Source: Streptomyces sp. D2-8 (GTDB taxonomy: Bacteria > Actinomycetota > Actinomycetes > Streptomycetales > Streptomycetaceae). From it: 64,000 nt of DNA. The DNA is taken from assembly GCF_023184515.1 (NCBI RefSeq), contig NZ_JAAHBP010000003.1, positions 496,001 to 560,000 of the forward strand, read 5' to 3'. This document shows positions 8,987-17,919 of the stretch, piece by piece; position 1 is the stretch's first letter; every line of letters begins with the position of its first letter. The notes beneath the pieces are model-generated. The model was not told where the DNA came from and ran no database searches. It saw only the letters and a list, made by a program, of their open reading frames with translations. Both the position numbers and the translations under genes were made by a program.

Positions 8987-9406
8987 TCAAGGCCTGGCGT
9001 ACGGCCGGGTCATGATCTCCATGTTGTGGCCGTCCGGGTCGTCGAAGTAGGCGCCGCGACCGCCGAAGAGGTCGTTGACCCGGCCCGGTTCGGTGTGGCT
9101 CGGGTCGGCGTAGTAGGTGACGCCGATCGCCTCCAGACGGTCGATCATGCCGTCGAACTGCTCATCGGGCACGAGGAACGCGTAGTGCTGCGGCTGGATC
9201 GGCTCGTCGGTCTTCTCGTAGTAGTCGAGGGTCACGCCGTTGCCCAGGTCGACGGGCAGGAAGGGGCCGAAGGGGGCGCCGACCTCCAGCCCCAGGACGG
9301 CCGCCAGGAACTCCGCCGACAGCCGGCGGTGGGAGGCGTAGACGGCGGTGTGGTTCAAGTGGGCGACCGTGGTCGGGAGTTCGGTGGCGTGCGGGGTGTG
9401 GGACAT
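8987..9406 (-). CDS. VOC (glyoxalase/bleomycin-resistance) family protein
   Basis: 139 residues. Two beta-alpha-beta-beta-beta modules typical of the vicinal oxygen chelate superfamily: the first begins VAHLNHTAVYASH, the second ends YFDDPDGHNMEIMTRPY with the metal-ligand Glu. Likely ligands are His in LNHTAV, His in QHYAFLV and Glu in HNMEIM. Members are metal-dependent lyases, dioxygenases or binding proteins, and the role here is unknown. The ATG at 9406 is preferred over the longer open frame, which would add a proline-rich tail. It converges on the GNAT gene. Confidence 0.8.
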   Translation of the reverse strand: MSHTPHATELPTTVAHLNHTAVYASHRRLSAEFLAAVLGLEVGAPFGPFLPVDLGNGVTLDYYEKTDEPIQPQHYAFLVPDEQFDGMIDRLEAIGVTYYADPSHTEPGRVNDLFGGRGAYFDDPDGHNMEIMTRPYARP

Positions 9407-9613
9407 GCGTGGGTTCGTCTCCGGGTCTCGGGGTCCGTGAGGAAGCGCCGCTGAGGGCGCGGGGATGAAGACACGAAGGACGAGAGGCGGGGCGCGTGCC
9501 CTCTCCGGCTCTCGGACGGGCCCGGGCGGGGTCACCCCCGCCGCGCTCACGCCGAGGCCGGGCGCCTCACTCGTGCATGGCCTACGGCCGACCCGGCAGT
9601 CACCCGGCCGACC

Positions 9614-10957
9614 TTAGTCCATCGGCGCCGTACGCTGCCACGGGTTTCGCTCCTCCAGCTGCCCCGCCAGATCCAGGAGTTGGGACTCCGTGCCGGGACG
9701 GCCCACCAGCTGCACGGCACCCGGGACACCGGAGGGGAGAGTTCCGCAGGGGACGGACAGGGCGGGCCAGCCGGTCAGGTTCCACGCGGGTGTCAGGGGC
9801 GAGTAGTTCGTGTTCGCCAGCACGTTGCTCAGCCAGCCCCGCTCGTGCCAGGGTCCGGCCTTCGGGGAGCGGCGGGCGAGCGCGGGCGTGAGCAGCACGT
9901 CGTGCTCCGCGAAGAACGGCTCCAGCCGCCGGCGCAGCTGCTCCCGGCCCGCCCCCGAGCTCACGGTGCGCAGGAACGGCCGCCCGAGCCGGGCGTGGAC
10001 GCGGGTGCGTCGCGTCAGCAGCCGGGGGTCGAGGGGCCGGGCCTCGGCGGCGGTGCCCGCCGTCCAGTGGGCCAGGGACGTCGTGGCGAGTGACAGCGGG
10101 TAGGGCGGGTCGGCGCGCCGGACCTGATGGCCCGCCCTCATCAGCAGCCCGGCCGCGTCCCGGGCGGCCGCCGCGTACGGACGGCTGATGGTGACGCCGG
10201 CCAGCGGGCTGCGCAGTGACACGGCGACCCTGAGGACGCCGGGTGCGGCCGCGGTGCCGGGTTCGGTGCCCGCCAGGACTGAGAGCATCAGGCGGGCGTC
10301 CTCGACGGTCGTGGCGAGCGGCCCGTTCTCCGACAGGCCGAACCAGGTGCCGTCCCCTTCGCCGGTCGGGACCACCCCCTGCCCCGGCTTGATGGTGACG
10401 AGGCCGCAGTTGGCGGCCGGTATGCGCAGGGACCCCATGCCGTCGTTGCCGAGGGCGATCGGCACCATCCCGGCGGCGACGGCGGCCGCGCTGCCGCCCG
10501 ACGAGCCGCCCGCCGAACGCGTGGGGTCCCAGGGGTTGCGGGCGATGCCCAGCACTCCGTCCGTCGTGCCGAAGACGCACAGTTCGGGGACGTTCGTCAG
10601 CCCCACGACCACCGCGCCCGCCGCCCGCAGTCGGGCCACCGTCACATGGTCCTGCGCGGCCGGCGTGTCGGGCGTCGCGGCCGAGCCGATGCGCCGGGAC
10701 TCACCGCGCACGGCGAGGTTGTCCTTGACGGCCACGGGCACCCCGGCCAGCGGCAGTTCGGTGAAGTCGCCGCGCGCCGCCACCTCGTCGGCCTCGGCCA
10801 GGGCCGCCTCGGCGCGCACCGCGCGGAAGGCCCCGACCCGGCCGTCGAGCCGCTCGATCCGGGCGAGGTGCTCGGCGACCACCTCGCGGGGCGTCACCCG
10901 CTTCTCGCGTACGGCGGCGGATATCTCGGCGGCGGTGCGGCCGGCCCAGGTGGTCAC
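9614..10957 (-). CDS. Amidase (amidase signature family)
   Basis: 447 residues. Hydrolyses an amide by the Ser-cisSer-Lys triad: Lys in GVPVAVKDNLAV and the serines in SAGGSSGGSAAAVAAG are all present. The N-terminus (TAAEISAAVREKRVTPREVV) is typical of AtzF/GatA-like amidases. GTG at 10957 is chosen because GAGGAG lies at the correct distance; the open frame extending to 11173 is unlikely to be translated. No GatB/GatC partner is nearby, so this is a catabolic or detoxifying amidase rather than the tRNA amidotransferase. A second amidase of the same family sits at 59610-61061. Confidence 0.9.
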   Translation of the reverse strand: MTTWAGRTAAEISAAVREKRVTPREVVAEHLARIERLDGRVGAFRAVRAEAALAEADEVAARGDFTELPLAGVPVAVKDNLAVRGESRRIGSAATPDTPAAQDHVTVARLRAAGAVVVGLTNVPELCVFGTTDGVLGIARNPWDPTRSAGGSSGGSAAAVAAGMVPIALGNDGMGSLRIPAANCGLVTIKPGQGVVPTGEGDGTWFGLSENGPLATTVEDARLMLSVLAGTEPGTAAAPGVLRVAVSLRSPLAGVTISRPYAAAARDAAGLLMRAGHQVRRADPPYPLSLATTSLAHWTAGTAAEARPLDPRLLTRRTRVHARLGRPFLRTVSSGAGREQLRRRLEPFFAEHDVLLTPALARRSPKAGPWHERGWLSNVLANTNYSPLTPAWNLTGWPALSVPCGTLPSGVPGAVQLVGRPGTESQLLDLAGQLEERNPWQRTAPMD

Positions 10958-11118
10958 AGCGGCTCCTCGGAGGGGAGAGGGCGGACTTACTGACGAGTAC
11001 GTAGGGAGAACTGTGCACCGGTTCGGGGGCGCACGTCGAGGGGCTGCGGGCCGGTCGACGCGCCTCGGCGCGCTCAGCGCACCCCTGGACCTCCCTGGAC
11101 CTCCTGGGTCCGGCCGGC

Positions 11119-12144
11119 TCAGTGCAGGTGGCGTGCGAAGAAGGCCTCGGTGACGTCCATCGAGGCCGCCCACTTCGGCCCGAACGTGTGCCCCTCGCCG
11201 GCGACGGTGCGGAGTTCGACGTCCTTGCCCGCCTCCTCGAAGGCGGCGGCGGCCTCGCGTGACCAGGGGAGGGGGCAGGTGCCGTCCGCGGTGCCGTGCT
11301 GGATCAGCAGGGGTTCGGTCATGCGGGCGGCGTGGGTGAGGGGTGTGACCCCGCGCCAGAAGTCCGGATTCTCCTCGGGCGTGCCGTGCTTCTCCTCGAT
11401 CTCGGTCACCACCGGGTCGCCGTCGGGCCGCTGGAAGTGGTCGATGTTCTCCTCCGGGCGCGCACTGACCGGGGCGTACGCCACCGCCGCGTCGAACAGG
11501 CCCGGCGCCACGACCAGCGTGTTGTACACGACCCCGCCGCCCATGGACCGGCCGAACAGCCCGATGCGGTCGCCGTCGATCTCGGGGCGCCCGGAGTCGC
11601 GCAGGGCCAGGGCGGCGCCGATGACGTCCTCGGTGTAGCCGAGGCGCAGGTTCACGTCGTTGTCCGGATCCTTGTCGGAGCGGGCGTGGTTGCGGTAGTC
11701 GGTGTGCAGGACGACATAGCCGCCGCGGGCCAGGCGGTCCTGTTCGCGCGGCATGCCCTGGCCGCTGAAGTAGACGTCCGGGTCGATGTAGCCGTGCGCC
11801 AGCACCAGCGCCGGGAAGGGACCCTCGCCCTCCGGGATGTTCATGATCCCCGAGATCGTCAGGCCGCCCGCCTCGTAGGTGACGGCGTAGCGGGTGTAGG
11901 CGGAGGTGCGGTCGAGCACCGCGCCGAGGCGCAGGCCGGAGCCGGTGTGCTCGCGCTGCATCAGAGCCTTCAGGGAAACGGGGTCGGCCGGGGTGGGGGA
12001 GGGCGTGGTGCGGGGACCCTCACCGGGGGCCCGGGGCGCCGACGCGGAGGTCTCGGGAGCGCTGTCCTCCGTACCGCCGGTGCAGCCCGTCGCGACGGCC
12101 AGCAGCAGTCCGGCGGCCGCGCAGGCGGTGCCCCGAAGCCGCAT
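11119..12144 (-). CDS. Secreted alpha/beta hydrolase lipoprotein (S9-like)
   Basis: 341 residues. A lipoprotein signal ends VATGC with the lipidated Cys at residue 21, followed by a Thr/Pro/Ser linker to ~residue 55. The alpha/beta hydrolase fold shows the oxyanion-region LVLAHGYID, the nucleophile elbow GLFGRSMGG (Ser200), an Asp-containing HGTADGTCPL loop and the catalytic His in GEGHTFG. Closest to the prolyl-oligopeptidase/dienelactone type. It should act outside the membrane as an esterase or peptidase on an unknown substrate. It lies upstream of the amidase on the same strand, separated by 161 bases, so a shared transcript is possible but not shown. Confidence 0.88.
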   Translation of the reverse strand: MRLRGTACAAAGLLLAVATGCTGGTEDSAPETSASAPRAPGEGPRTTPSPTPADPVSLKALMQREHTGSGLRLGAVLDRTSAYTRYAVTYEAGGLTISGIMNIPEGEGPFPALVLAHGYIDPDVYFSGQGMPREQDRLARGGYVVLHTDYRNHARSDKDPDNDVNLRLGYTEDVIGAALALRDSGRPEIDGDRIGLFGRSMGGGVVYNTLVVAPGLFDAAVAYAPVSARPEENIDHFQRPDGDPVVTEIEEKHGTPEENPDFWRGVTPLTHAARMTEPLLIQHGTADGTCPLPWSREAAAAFEEAGKDVELRTVAGEGHTFGPKWAASMDVTEAFFARHLH

Positions 12145-12188
12145 ACGGTCCAGTGTGGCCCCGTGGAGTACGGGAGGGTAGGTCTGGG

Positions 12189-12365
12189 CTCGGCGGCCGG
12201 GCGCGCGCCACGCTCACCGCCGGGTTCGACGTCGCGGGCGTCGAGGTGACGGACCTGCTGGAACGCCCACTCGCCGGCGTGGCGGCACCGCCGCTCCAGG
12301 ACGGGCGGATCGCGCTGCGACTGCGCCCGTTCGAGCTGGTGACGCTCCGGCTGCGGCGCGCCTAG
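12189..12365 (+). pseudogene. C-terminal remnant of an alpha-mannosidase (GH38-like)
   Basis: The last ~58 codons of a gene whose 5' part is missing. The reading frame gives VAGVEVTDLLERPLAG, then LQDGRIALRLRPFELVTLRL, and ends with TAG. The VTDLLER..L and LRPFELVTLRL pair is the standard end of bacterial GH38 alpha-mannosidases. Upstream of about 12185 the frame becomes nonsense and runs into the promoter side of the divergent hydrolase gene, so the catalytic domains are absent. This is a deletion scar, not an expressed protein. Confidence 0.7.
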
Positions 12366-12464
12366 CGGGCAGCGGGAGACGCAGGTCACTTTCGTCCATG
12401 TCACATCGTGACGAGCCGCTGCCTCATAGGGGTGTACGCACCGACAACGGCAGAGGAGCTCACC

Positions 12465-12938
12465 ATGAGCGCACGACTGGACGTCTTCGCCATCCCGAGC
12501 GCGAGCAAGGTCATCAAGCAGTTCTCCTCCCTGGGGCGGCTGGTCGTGGAGTCACCGCTGCCGGCCGCCACCCGGGAACTGGTCTCGCTCCGCACGAGCC
12601 AGATCAACGGATGCGCGGTCTGCATCGACATGCACACCAAGGAAGCCACCGCCGCGGGCGAGAGCTCCGTACGTCTCCACCTGGTCGCGGCATGGCGGGA
12701 GGCCACGGTGTTCACCGAGGCCGAGCGCGCCGCGCTGGAACTGGCGGAGCAGGGGACCCGGATCGCGGACGGCGCCGGCGGGGTCCCGGACGAGGTCTGG
12801 GAGCGGGCCGCCAAGCACTACGACGAGGAGCAGCTCGCCGCGCTGGTCACGCTGATCGCCTTCATGAACACCGCGAACCGGCTGAACGTCATGCTCGAGC
12901 AGCCGGCGGGCGACTACCGGCCCGGCCAGTTCAAGTAG
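12465..12938 (+). CDS. Carboxymuconolactone decarboxylase / AhpD-like protein
   Basis: 157 residues. The AhpD-type motif Cys50-x2-Cys53-x3-His57 (NGCAVCIDMH) marks an alkylhydroperoxidase-like protein that cycles a disulfide; these proteins act in peroxide defence. The flanking LVSLRTSQIN and VTLIAFMNTANRLN helices fit the CMD fold. ATG at 12465 follows GAGGAG. There is no peroxiredoxin partner next door. A perfect hairpin follows, shared with the convergent membrane protein gene. Confidence 0.9.
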   Translation: MSARLDVFAIPSASKVIKQFSSLGRLVVESPLPAATRELVSLRTSQINGCAVCIDMHTKEATAAGESSVRLHLVAAWREATVFTEAERAALELAEQGTRIADGAGGVPDEVWERAAKHYDEEQLAALVTLIAFMNTANRLNVMLEQPAGDYRPGQFK

Positions 12939-12948
12939 GCGTGGAGCA

Positions 12949-12977
12949 CCGGGCCCTGGGACGGCCCCAGGGCCCGG
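12949..12977. terminator. Bidirectional hairpin terminator
   Basis: CCGGGCCCTGGG (12949-12960) pairs perfectly with CCCAGGGCCCGG (12966-12977) around a 5-base loop. It lies between the stops of the AhpD-like gene and the convergent lipase-maturation-factor gene and can serve both. Confidence 0.75.
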
Positions 12978-13029
12978 ACCGCGCGCGGCCACGGACGGCG
13001 CGTTCCGGGCCGCCGACTCGACACCGCGT

Positions 13030-14451
13030 CTACGGCCTGGGAACCGGCTCCGCCAGCCGCGTCGGCGGCAGGAAGTCCCGTACGTACGTCCGCTCCCAGC
13101 AGGCGCCCGTGTCCCGCAGCTCGCGCCACGGCGTGTAGCGGTAGCGGAACAGGCGGGCGCGCACGTACCGAGGGGGCTCGTCCGGCGGGAACGGGGAGCG
13201 GCGCAGCAGCTTCAGGGTGTCCCGGTCGTTCTCCAGCAGCCGCTCCACCAGCGTCCCGAACCAGGGGTCGGCGTAGGCGGGGGAGAGGGCCGCGAACCAC
13301 ATCAGCCAGTCGAGCCGCAGATGGTAGGGCGCGAACTGGCGCGGCCAGCGCCGCGGATCGCCCGGCTTGCCCTTGAACTCGTACTCCAGCCAGCCCGAAT
13401 CCGCACGCGGCACGTCGTCCGCGGTGCCCTCCACCACCACCTCGTACCGCACTCGGCTCACGCTGCCGAAGGCCCCGTAGGTGTTGACCAGATGGAGCGG
13501 GTCGAAGGAGCGGTTCATGACCTGGCGGCGCGAGAGCATGTTGCGGACCGGCTGGTAGCCGAGGCCCGCCAACAGCGCGGACACCGCGAGCACCACCACG
13601 ACGTACCACAGCGGGGCGTCGGGCAGGTCCGGCGGATCGGCCGGGAAGCGCACCGCCGACAGCGCCAGCACGATCGTGATCCAGTTCAGCCAGGAGAAGT
13701 TGCCCGACAGCACCAGCCACAGCTGGGTGACGATCATCAGCGACGCGGCGGCCGTCGCGACGGGCTGCGGGGTGAACAGCAGGAACGGCACCACGAGCTG
13801 GGTGACATGGTTCGCGGCCACCTCGACGCGGTGCAGAGGCCTGGGCAGATGGTGGAAGAACCAGCTCAGCGGGCCCGGCATCGGCTGGGTCTCGTGATGG
13901 TGGTCCAGGCAGGTGAGCTTGCGCCAGCACGCGTCGCCGCGCATTTTGATCAGCCCCGCGCCGAACTCCACCCGGAACAGGATCCACCGCAGCAGGAACA
14001 GCACGACGACCGGCGGGGCCACCTCGTCGTTGCCGAGGAACACGGCGAGGAACCCGACCTCCAGCAGCAGCGACTCCCAGCCGAACGAGTACCAGGTCTG
14101 CCCGACGTTGACGATCGACAGGTACAGCACCCACGGCACCAGCCACAGCAGCATGCCGCCCCACAGCGGAAGCAGCGAGTCCAGCCCGGCCAGCAGCGCC
14201 GCCGACACCGCGCAGCCCGCCCAGGCGCAGAGGGCGAAGAAGCGGTCCGAGTAGTGCCACTGGAACAGGCTCGGAGCCCGCCTGAACGGCACCCGTTCGA
14301 CGAACCGCGGCACCGGCAGCATGCCGCGCCGCCCGAGCAGGGCACGGAACTGGAGCGCCGCCGTCAGGAACGCCACCAGGTACAGGGCGGCCAGCGCCCG
14401 CTGGAAGACCAGCCGGGTCAGCCAGTAGTCGGACGCGCTGAACCAGTCCAC
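13030..14451 (-). CDS. Lipase maturation factor family membrane protein
   Basis: 473 residues with about eight to ten hydrophobic segments across residues 10-320, then a soluble C-terminal domain. The sequence resembles the LMF1 family: the NVGQTWYSFGWESLLLEVGF and RVEFGAGLIKMRGD segments in the membrane part, and PLHLVNTYGAFGSVSRVRYE in the tail. In vertebrates LMF1 is an ER chaperone needed for lipase folding. Bacterial members are common in actinomycetes and have no assigned role. GTG start at 14451 with GGAGGAGG upstream. It is divergent from the lipoprotein gene at 14596, so the 144 bases between should hold two promoters. Confidence 0.85.
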   Translation of the reverse strand: MDWFSASDYWLTRLVFQRALAALYLVAFLTAALQFRALLGRRGMLPVPRFVERVPFRRAPSLFQWHYSDRFFALCAWAGCAVSAALLAGLDSLLPLWGGMLLWLVPWVLYLSIVNVGQTWYSFGWESLLLEVGFLAVFLGNDEVAPPVVVLFLLRWILFRVEFGAGLIKMRGDACWRKLTCLDHHHETQPMPGPLSWFFHHLPRPLHRVEVAANHVTQLVVPFLLFTPQPVATAAASLMIVTQLWLVLSGNFSWLNWITIVLALSAVRFPADPPDLPDAPLWYVVVVLAVSALLAGLGYQPVRNMLSRRQVMNRSFDPLHLVNTYGAFGSVSRVRYEVVVEGTADDVPRADSGWLEYEFKGKPGDPRRWPRQFAPYHLRLDWLMWFAALSPAYADPWFGTLVERLLENDRDTLKLLRRSPFPPDEPPRYVRARLFRYRYTPWRELRDTGACWERTYVRDFLPPTRLAEPVPRP

Positions 14452-14595
14452 GGTCGTGCGGCCCTCCTCCCAGTGCGGTGCCGGACCCGGGTGTCACGCT
14501 CCGTACACCGCCGCTCCGGTTGCGTAACCCGAGTGAGCGAAGCAAACAATAGTGATGAATGGCCTGAAACGGGCCGAGGTGAGCGGGAGGACGAG

Positions 14596-15732
14596 GTGCG
14601 GACACCCACCGGGACCTTCGCCCTGGCCTGCGTGCTCTCGATGCTGCTCCTCCTCTCGGGCTGCCGCGGCGACACCACCGGCCGAGGCGACGACGCGGGC
14701 ACCGGTGGAGAGCTCTTCCTCCAGCCGGCCGCGGCCCAGGGGCCCGACCCCTTCACGGACTCCACGGCCCTCACGGCGGCTACCCCGTCCCCCGCCCCGC
14801 GAACGCCGGATGGCGCCGATCGGGCCTTCGCCGCCTCGAGCGGACCGCGCTCCCTCTCCGGCGGCACGCCCGGCCTGTACGGCGGAACCGAGCGGACCGG
14901 CAGCTGTGACATCGGCCGGCAGGTCGGCCACCTCACCCGCGACCCCGCCCGGGGCCGCGCCTTCGCCGAGGTCGCGGGCATCGCCCCGGCGTCCGTCCCC
15001 GACCATGTGCGCGCGCTGACCCCGGTCGTGCTGCGCGCCGACACCCGCGTCACCAGTCACGGCCTGCGGGCCGGCCGGGTCACCCGCTACCAGTCCGTCC
15101 TCCAGGCCGGCACCGCCGTCCTGGTCGACGACCGGGGTGTGCCGCGCGTCCGCTGCGCCTGCGGCAACCCGCTCCGGCCGCCGGCGGCGCTGCGCGGCAC
15201 GCCGGTCACCAGGGGCACGCCCTGGCCCGGATACCGGCCCGGCGAGGTGATCGTCGTGACGCCCGCCCCGCGGGTCATCACCGACTTCACGATCATCGAT
15301 GTCACGGCCCGGACCTGGATCGAACGCCGCACCGGTCACGACGTACGCCACGACCGGGCCCTGCCTCCTCCGGCCTGGGCGGCGGCATCACCCCAGCCGT
15401 CCCGGCCCCCGGCCCCGCGACAGACCGACGTCCCGCCGGAACCGGAACCGGACCCGTACCTGGAGCCGGACCCCGGCCTGGGCAGCGCATCCCCCTGGGA
15501 CACCCCGGCCGACGTGAGCCTCCCGGACACGCACGCGGCCGTCCCCCCGGCCGACGAGACCGCCCCGCTCCCCGACCAGCCGGCCGCCCCGGGCGACCCC
15601 GGCGGCCCCGACGAGGTCGGACCCGACGCCGTCCCGGACAACCCCGATCCGCCCGACGCAGCCGGGCTGATTCCCGATGACCGGGCCGCCGATCACCTCC
15701 CCGGCGGCACCGCAGACGTCTTCAACGACTGA
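14596..15732 (+). CDS. DUF6777-type lipoprotein
   Basis: 378 residues. A lipoprotein signal ends LLSGC (Cys23). The DUF6777-like domain covers about residues 40-260, opening ELFLQPAAAQGPDPFT; it includes LYGGTERTGSCD and VRCACGNPLRPP, with three conserved-looking cysteines that could form disulfides. The C-terminal ~110 residues are a Pro/Asp/Glu-rich disordered tail. Function unknown; expected on the outer face of the membrane. GTG start follows GGAGG by 5 bases. The phosphatase gene begins 77 bases downstream on the same strand, so they may be cotranscribed. Confidence 0.8.
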   Translation: MRTPTGTFALACVLSMLLLLSGCRGDTTGRGDDAGTGGELFLQPAAAQGPDPFTDSTALTAATPSPAPRTPDGADRAFAASSGPRSLSGGTPGLYGGTERTGSCDIGRQVGHLTRDPARGRAFAEVAGIAPASVPDHVRALTPVVLRADTRVTSHGLRAGRVTRYQSVLQAGTAVLVDDRGVPRVRCACGNPLRPPAALRGTPVTRGTPWPGYRPGEVIVVTPAPRVITDFTIIDVTARTWIERRTGHDVRHDRALPPPAWAAASPQPSRPPAPRQTDVPPEPEPDPYLEPDPGLGSASPWDTPADVSLPDTHAAVPPADETAPLPDQPAAPGDPGGPDEVGPDAVPDNPDPPDAAGLIPDDRAADHLPGGTADVFND

Positions 15733-15809
15733 AGGCGGATCCGGCGGAGCAACTCGTAGACTCGGCACATCCAGTCGAAGAATCGGACGAATCCTGGCAA
15801 GGTGGGCCC

Positions 15810-17897
15810 ATGGTTGATCGGGGAGGGAGCGCCCTGTCACTCCCGGACGACTGGCCCGCCCACCCGGATCCGATCCTCGCGCTCAACCGGATGGGCAGCT
15901 TCGACTGGGATCTGGACACCGGCCTGATGCAGATGGACGCCCAGGCCCACGAAGTCCTCGACATGCGCCCCGACGAGTACGACGACCACCCCGAGACCCT
16001 TTCCAAGCGCGTCCCGCCCGGCGAGGCACGGCGCCTTGACACCGCGGTCTCGCAGGCCCTGAAGGACGGCAGCGAGAACTACGGCGCCTACTTCCGCATC
16101 CGCCGCCGCGACGGCACCCTGCGCTGGACCCACACCCAGGGCTACATCCGCCGCGACGAGACCGGACGGCCCCGCCGCATCATCGGCATCGTCCGGGACG
16201 CCACCCAGGAACTCGGCGAGATCGACGCCCACCGCGACCAGGCCGCCCAGGACGAGGCCCGCCGGCAGCAGACCAGTGTCGTCGAACTCACCACGGCCGC
16301 CCTCGCCCACGCCCGCACCCTCCAGGACGTCATCGACGTCCTCAAGGACACCCATGGCCTCGTCCACCTGGGCGCCACCAGCCTCGTCATGGGCCTGGTC
16401 GAGGCCGGCCGCATCCGCCTGGTCGCCGAGGGCCCCTCGGACAGCTTCGTGCCCGGCACCCGCGTCACCCGGATCGACGAGCCCTACCCGATGAGCGAGG
16501 CCGTACGGACCCTCGGCCCGTGCTTCATCGAGTCACCGCAGGAGTTCGCCGAGCGCTACCCGACCCTGTGGCCGCACATCACCGACCTGAACATCACCTC
16601 GGCCGCCTATCTGCCGCTCATCGTCCAGGCCCGGCCGATCGGCGCCATGGGCCTGCTCTACAGCGACCGGTACGGCTTCACGCCCGAGGAGCGCGACATC
16701 CTCGTCGCTCTCGGCAGCAGCATCGCGCAGAGCCTCCAGCGGGCCATGTTCTACGAGCAGGAGATGGACCTCGCGCAGGGCCTCCAGCAGGCCATGCTGC
16801 CCCGGACCATCCCGAGCGTGCCCGGCGCCGACGTCGCCGTCCGCTACCGCGCCGCCACCATCGGCGGCTCCGTCGGCCGGGACATCGGCGGCGACTGGTA
16901 CGACCTGATCCCGCTGCCCGGCGGCCGCGTCGGCGCCGTCATCGGCGACGTCCAGGGCCACGACACGCACGCGGCCGCCGTCATGGGTCAGTTGCGCATC
17001 GTGCTGCGCGCCTACGCCGCCGAGGGGCATCCCCCGGCCACCGTCATGGCCCGGGCCTCCGTCTTCCTGCACGAACTCGACACCGACCGCTCCGCGACCT
17101 GCCTCTACGCGGAGGCCGACCTGACCACGGGCGTGCTCCAGATGGTCCGGGCCGGCCACATCGATCCGCTGGTGCGCCACACCGACGGCTCCTGCCGCCG
17201 CGTCACCGTCCCCGGTGGGCTGCCGCTCGGCCTGTCCGCCGAGTTCGGCCGCCTCGACTACCCCGTGGGCACCATAGAGCTCGACCCCGGCGACACGCTG
17301 CTGCTGTGCACCGACGGGCTGGTGGAGCAGCCCGGCGCCGACCTCGACGACGGCATGCGCGCCCTGAGCGCACTGGTCGCCACCGGCCCCGACGACGTAC
17401 GGGACCTCGCCGAGCGGCTGATCGACGTGGCCGCCGAGCGCGGCGGCGACGACGACGTGGCGCTGCTCCTGCTGCGCCGGCGCGGCCCGGAGGGGCCGCA
17501 GTCCGGCCGCCGGCTCCAGCGGCATGTGACCCCCGGCGATCCGGCGGCCCTGTCCGACGCCCGGCACATGATCCGCACCGCGGTCGCCGCCTGGGGAGCG
17601 GGCGACCGCGCCGACGAGATCGAACTGGTCGCCGACGAGCTGATCACCAACGCCCTGATGCACACCGAGGGTTCGGCCGTCGTCACCTTGCGGGCCTTCT
17701 CCGGCTCCGAGCGCCGGCTGCGCGTCGAGGTCGAGGACTCCTCCAGCGCCCTGCCGCGCCGCCGCGAGGCGGGCGAGTCGGGCGTCTCCGGCCGGGGCCT
17801 GCTCCTGGTCGAGCTGCTCACCGACGTGTGGGGCGTGGAGGCCCGGGGCGGCGGCAAGGCCGTGTGGTGCGAGTTCGTGGTGCCCGACCACGACTGA
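15810..17897 (+). CDS. PAS-GAF-SpoIIE phosphatase with C-terminal HATPase domain
   Basis: 695 residues. Order of domains: PAS (about 25-130, FRIRRRDGTLRWTHTQGYIRR), GAF (about 155-310), PP2C-type SpoIIE phosphatase (about 320-565; metal site DIGGDWYD, GDVQGHDTHAAAVMGQ and GGDDDVALLLL) and an RsbW-type histidine-kinase-like ATPase (about 575-690; ELVADELITNALMH and SGRGLLLVELL). Such fusions are common in Streptomyces and probably act as partner-switch regulators, dephosphorylating anti-anti-sigma proteins with the ATPase part as a possible anti-sigma kinase. No STAS-domain or sigma partner is adjacent. The sensed ligand is unknown. Confidence 0.92.
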   Translation: MVDRGGSALSLPDDWPAHPDPILALNRMGSFDWDLDTGLMQMDAQAHEVLDMRPDEYDDHPETLSKRVPPGEARRLDTAVSQALKDGSENYGAYFRIRRRDGTLRWTHTQGYIRRDETGRPRRIIGIVRDATQELGEIDAHRDQAAQDEARRQQTSVVELTTAALAHARTLQDVIDVLKDTHGLVHLGATSLVMGLVEAGRIRLVAEGPSDSFVPGTRVTRIDEPYPMSEAVRTLGPCFIESPQEFAERYPTLWPHITDLNITSAAYLPLIVQARPIGAMGLLYSDRYGFTPEERDILVALGSSIAQSLQRAMFYEQEMDLAQGLQQAMLPRTIPSVPGADVAVRYRAATIGGSVGRDIGGDWYDLIPLPGGRVGAVIGDVQGHDTHAAAVMGQLRIVLRAYAAEGHPPATVMARASVFLHELDTDRSATCLYAEADLTTGVLQMVRAGHIDPLVRHTDGSCRRVTVPGGLPLGLSAEFGRLDYPVGTIELDPGDTLLLCTDGLVEQPGADLDDGMRALSALVATGPDDVRDLAERLIDVAAERGGDDDVALLLLRRRGPEGPQSGRRLQRHVTPGDPAALSDARHMIRTAVAAWGAGDRADEIELVADELITNALMHTEGSAVVTLRAFSGSERRLRVEVEDSSSALPRRREAGESGVSGRGLLLVELLTDVWGVEARGGGKAVWCEFVVPDHD

Positions 17898-17919
17898 TCC
17901 CGCGTGGCACTCTGGACCT

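Noticed and set aside
13321..15732. One 803-codon plus-strand protein covering the lipase-maturation-factor gene and the lipoprotein
   Set aside because: The first 425 codons are antisense to a real membrane protein gene. Only the part from GTG 14596, with ribosome site and lipobox, is a gene.
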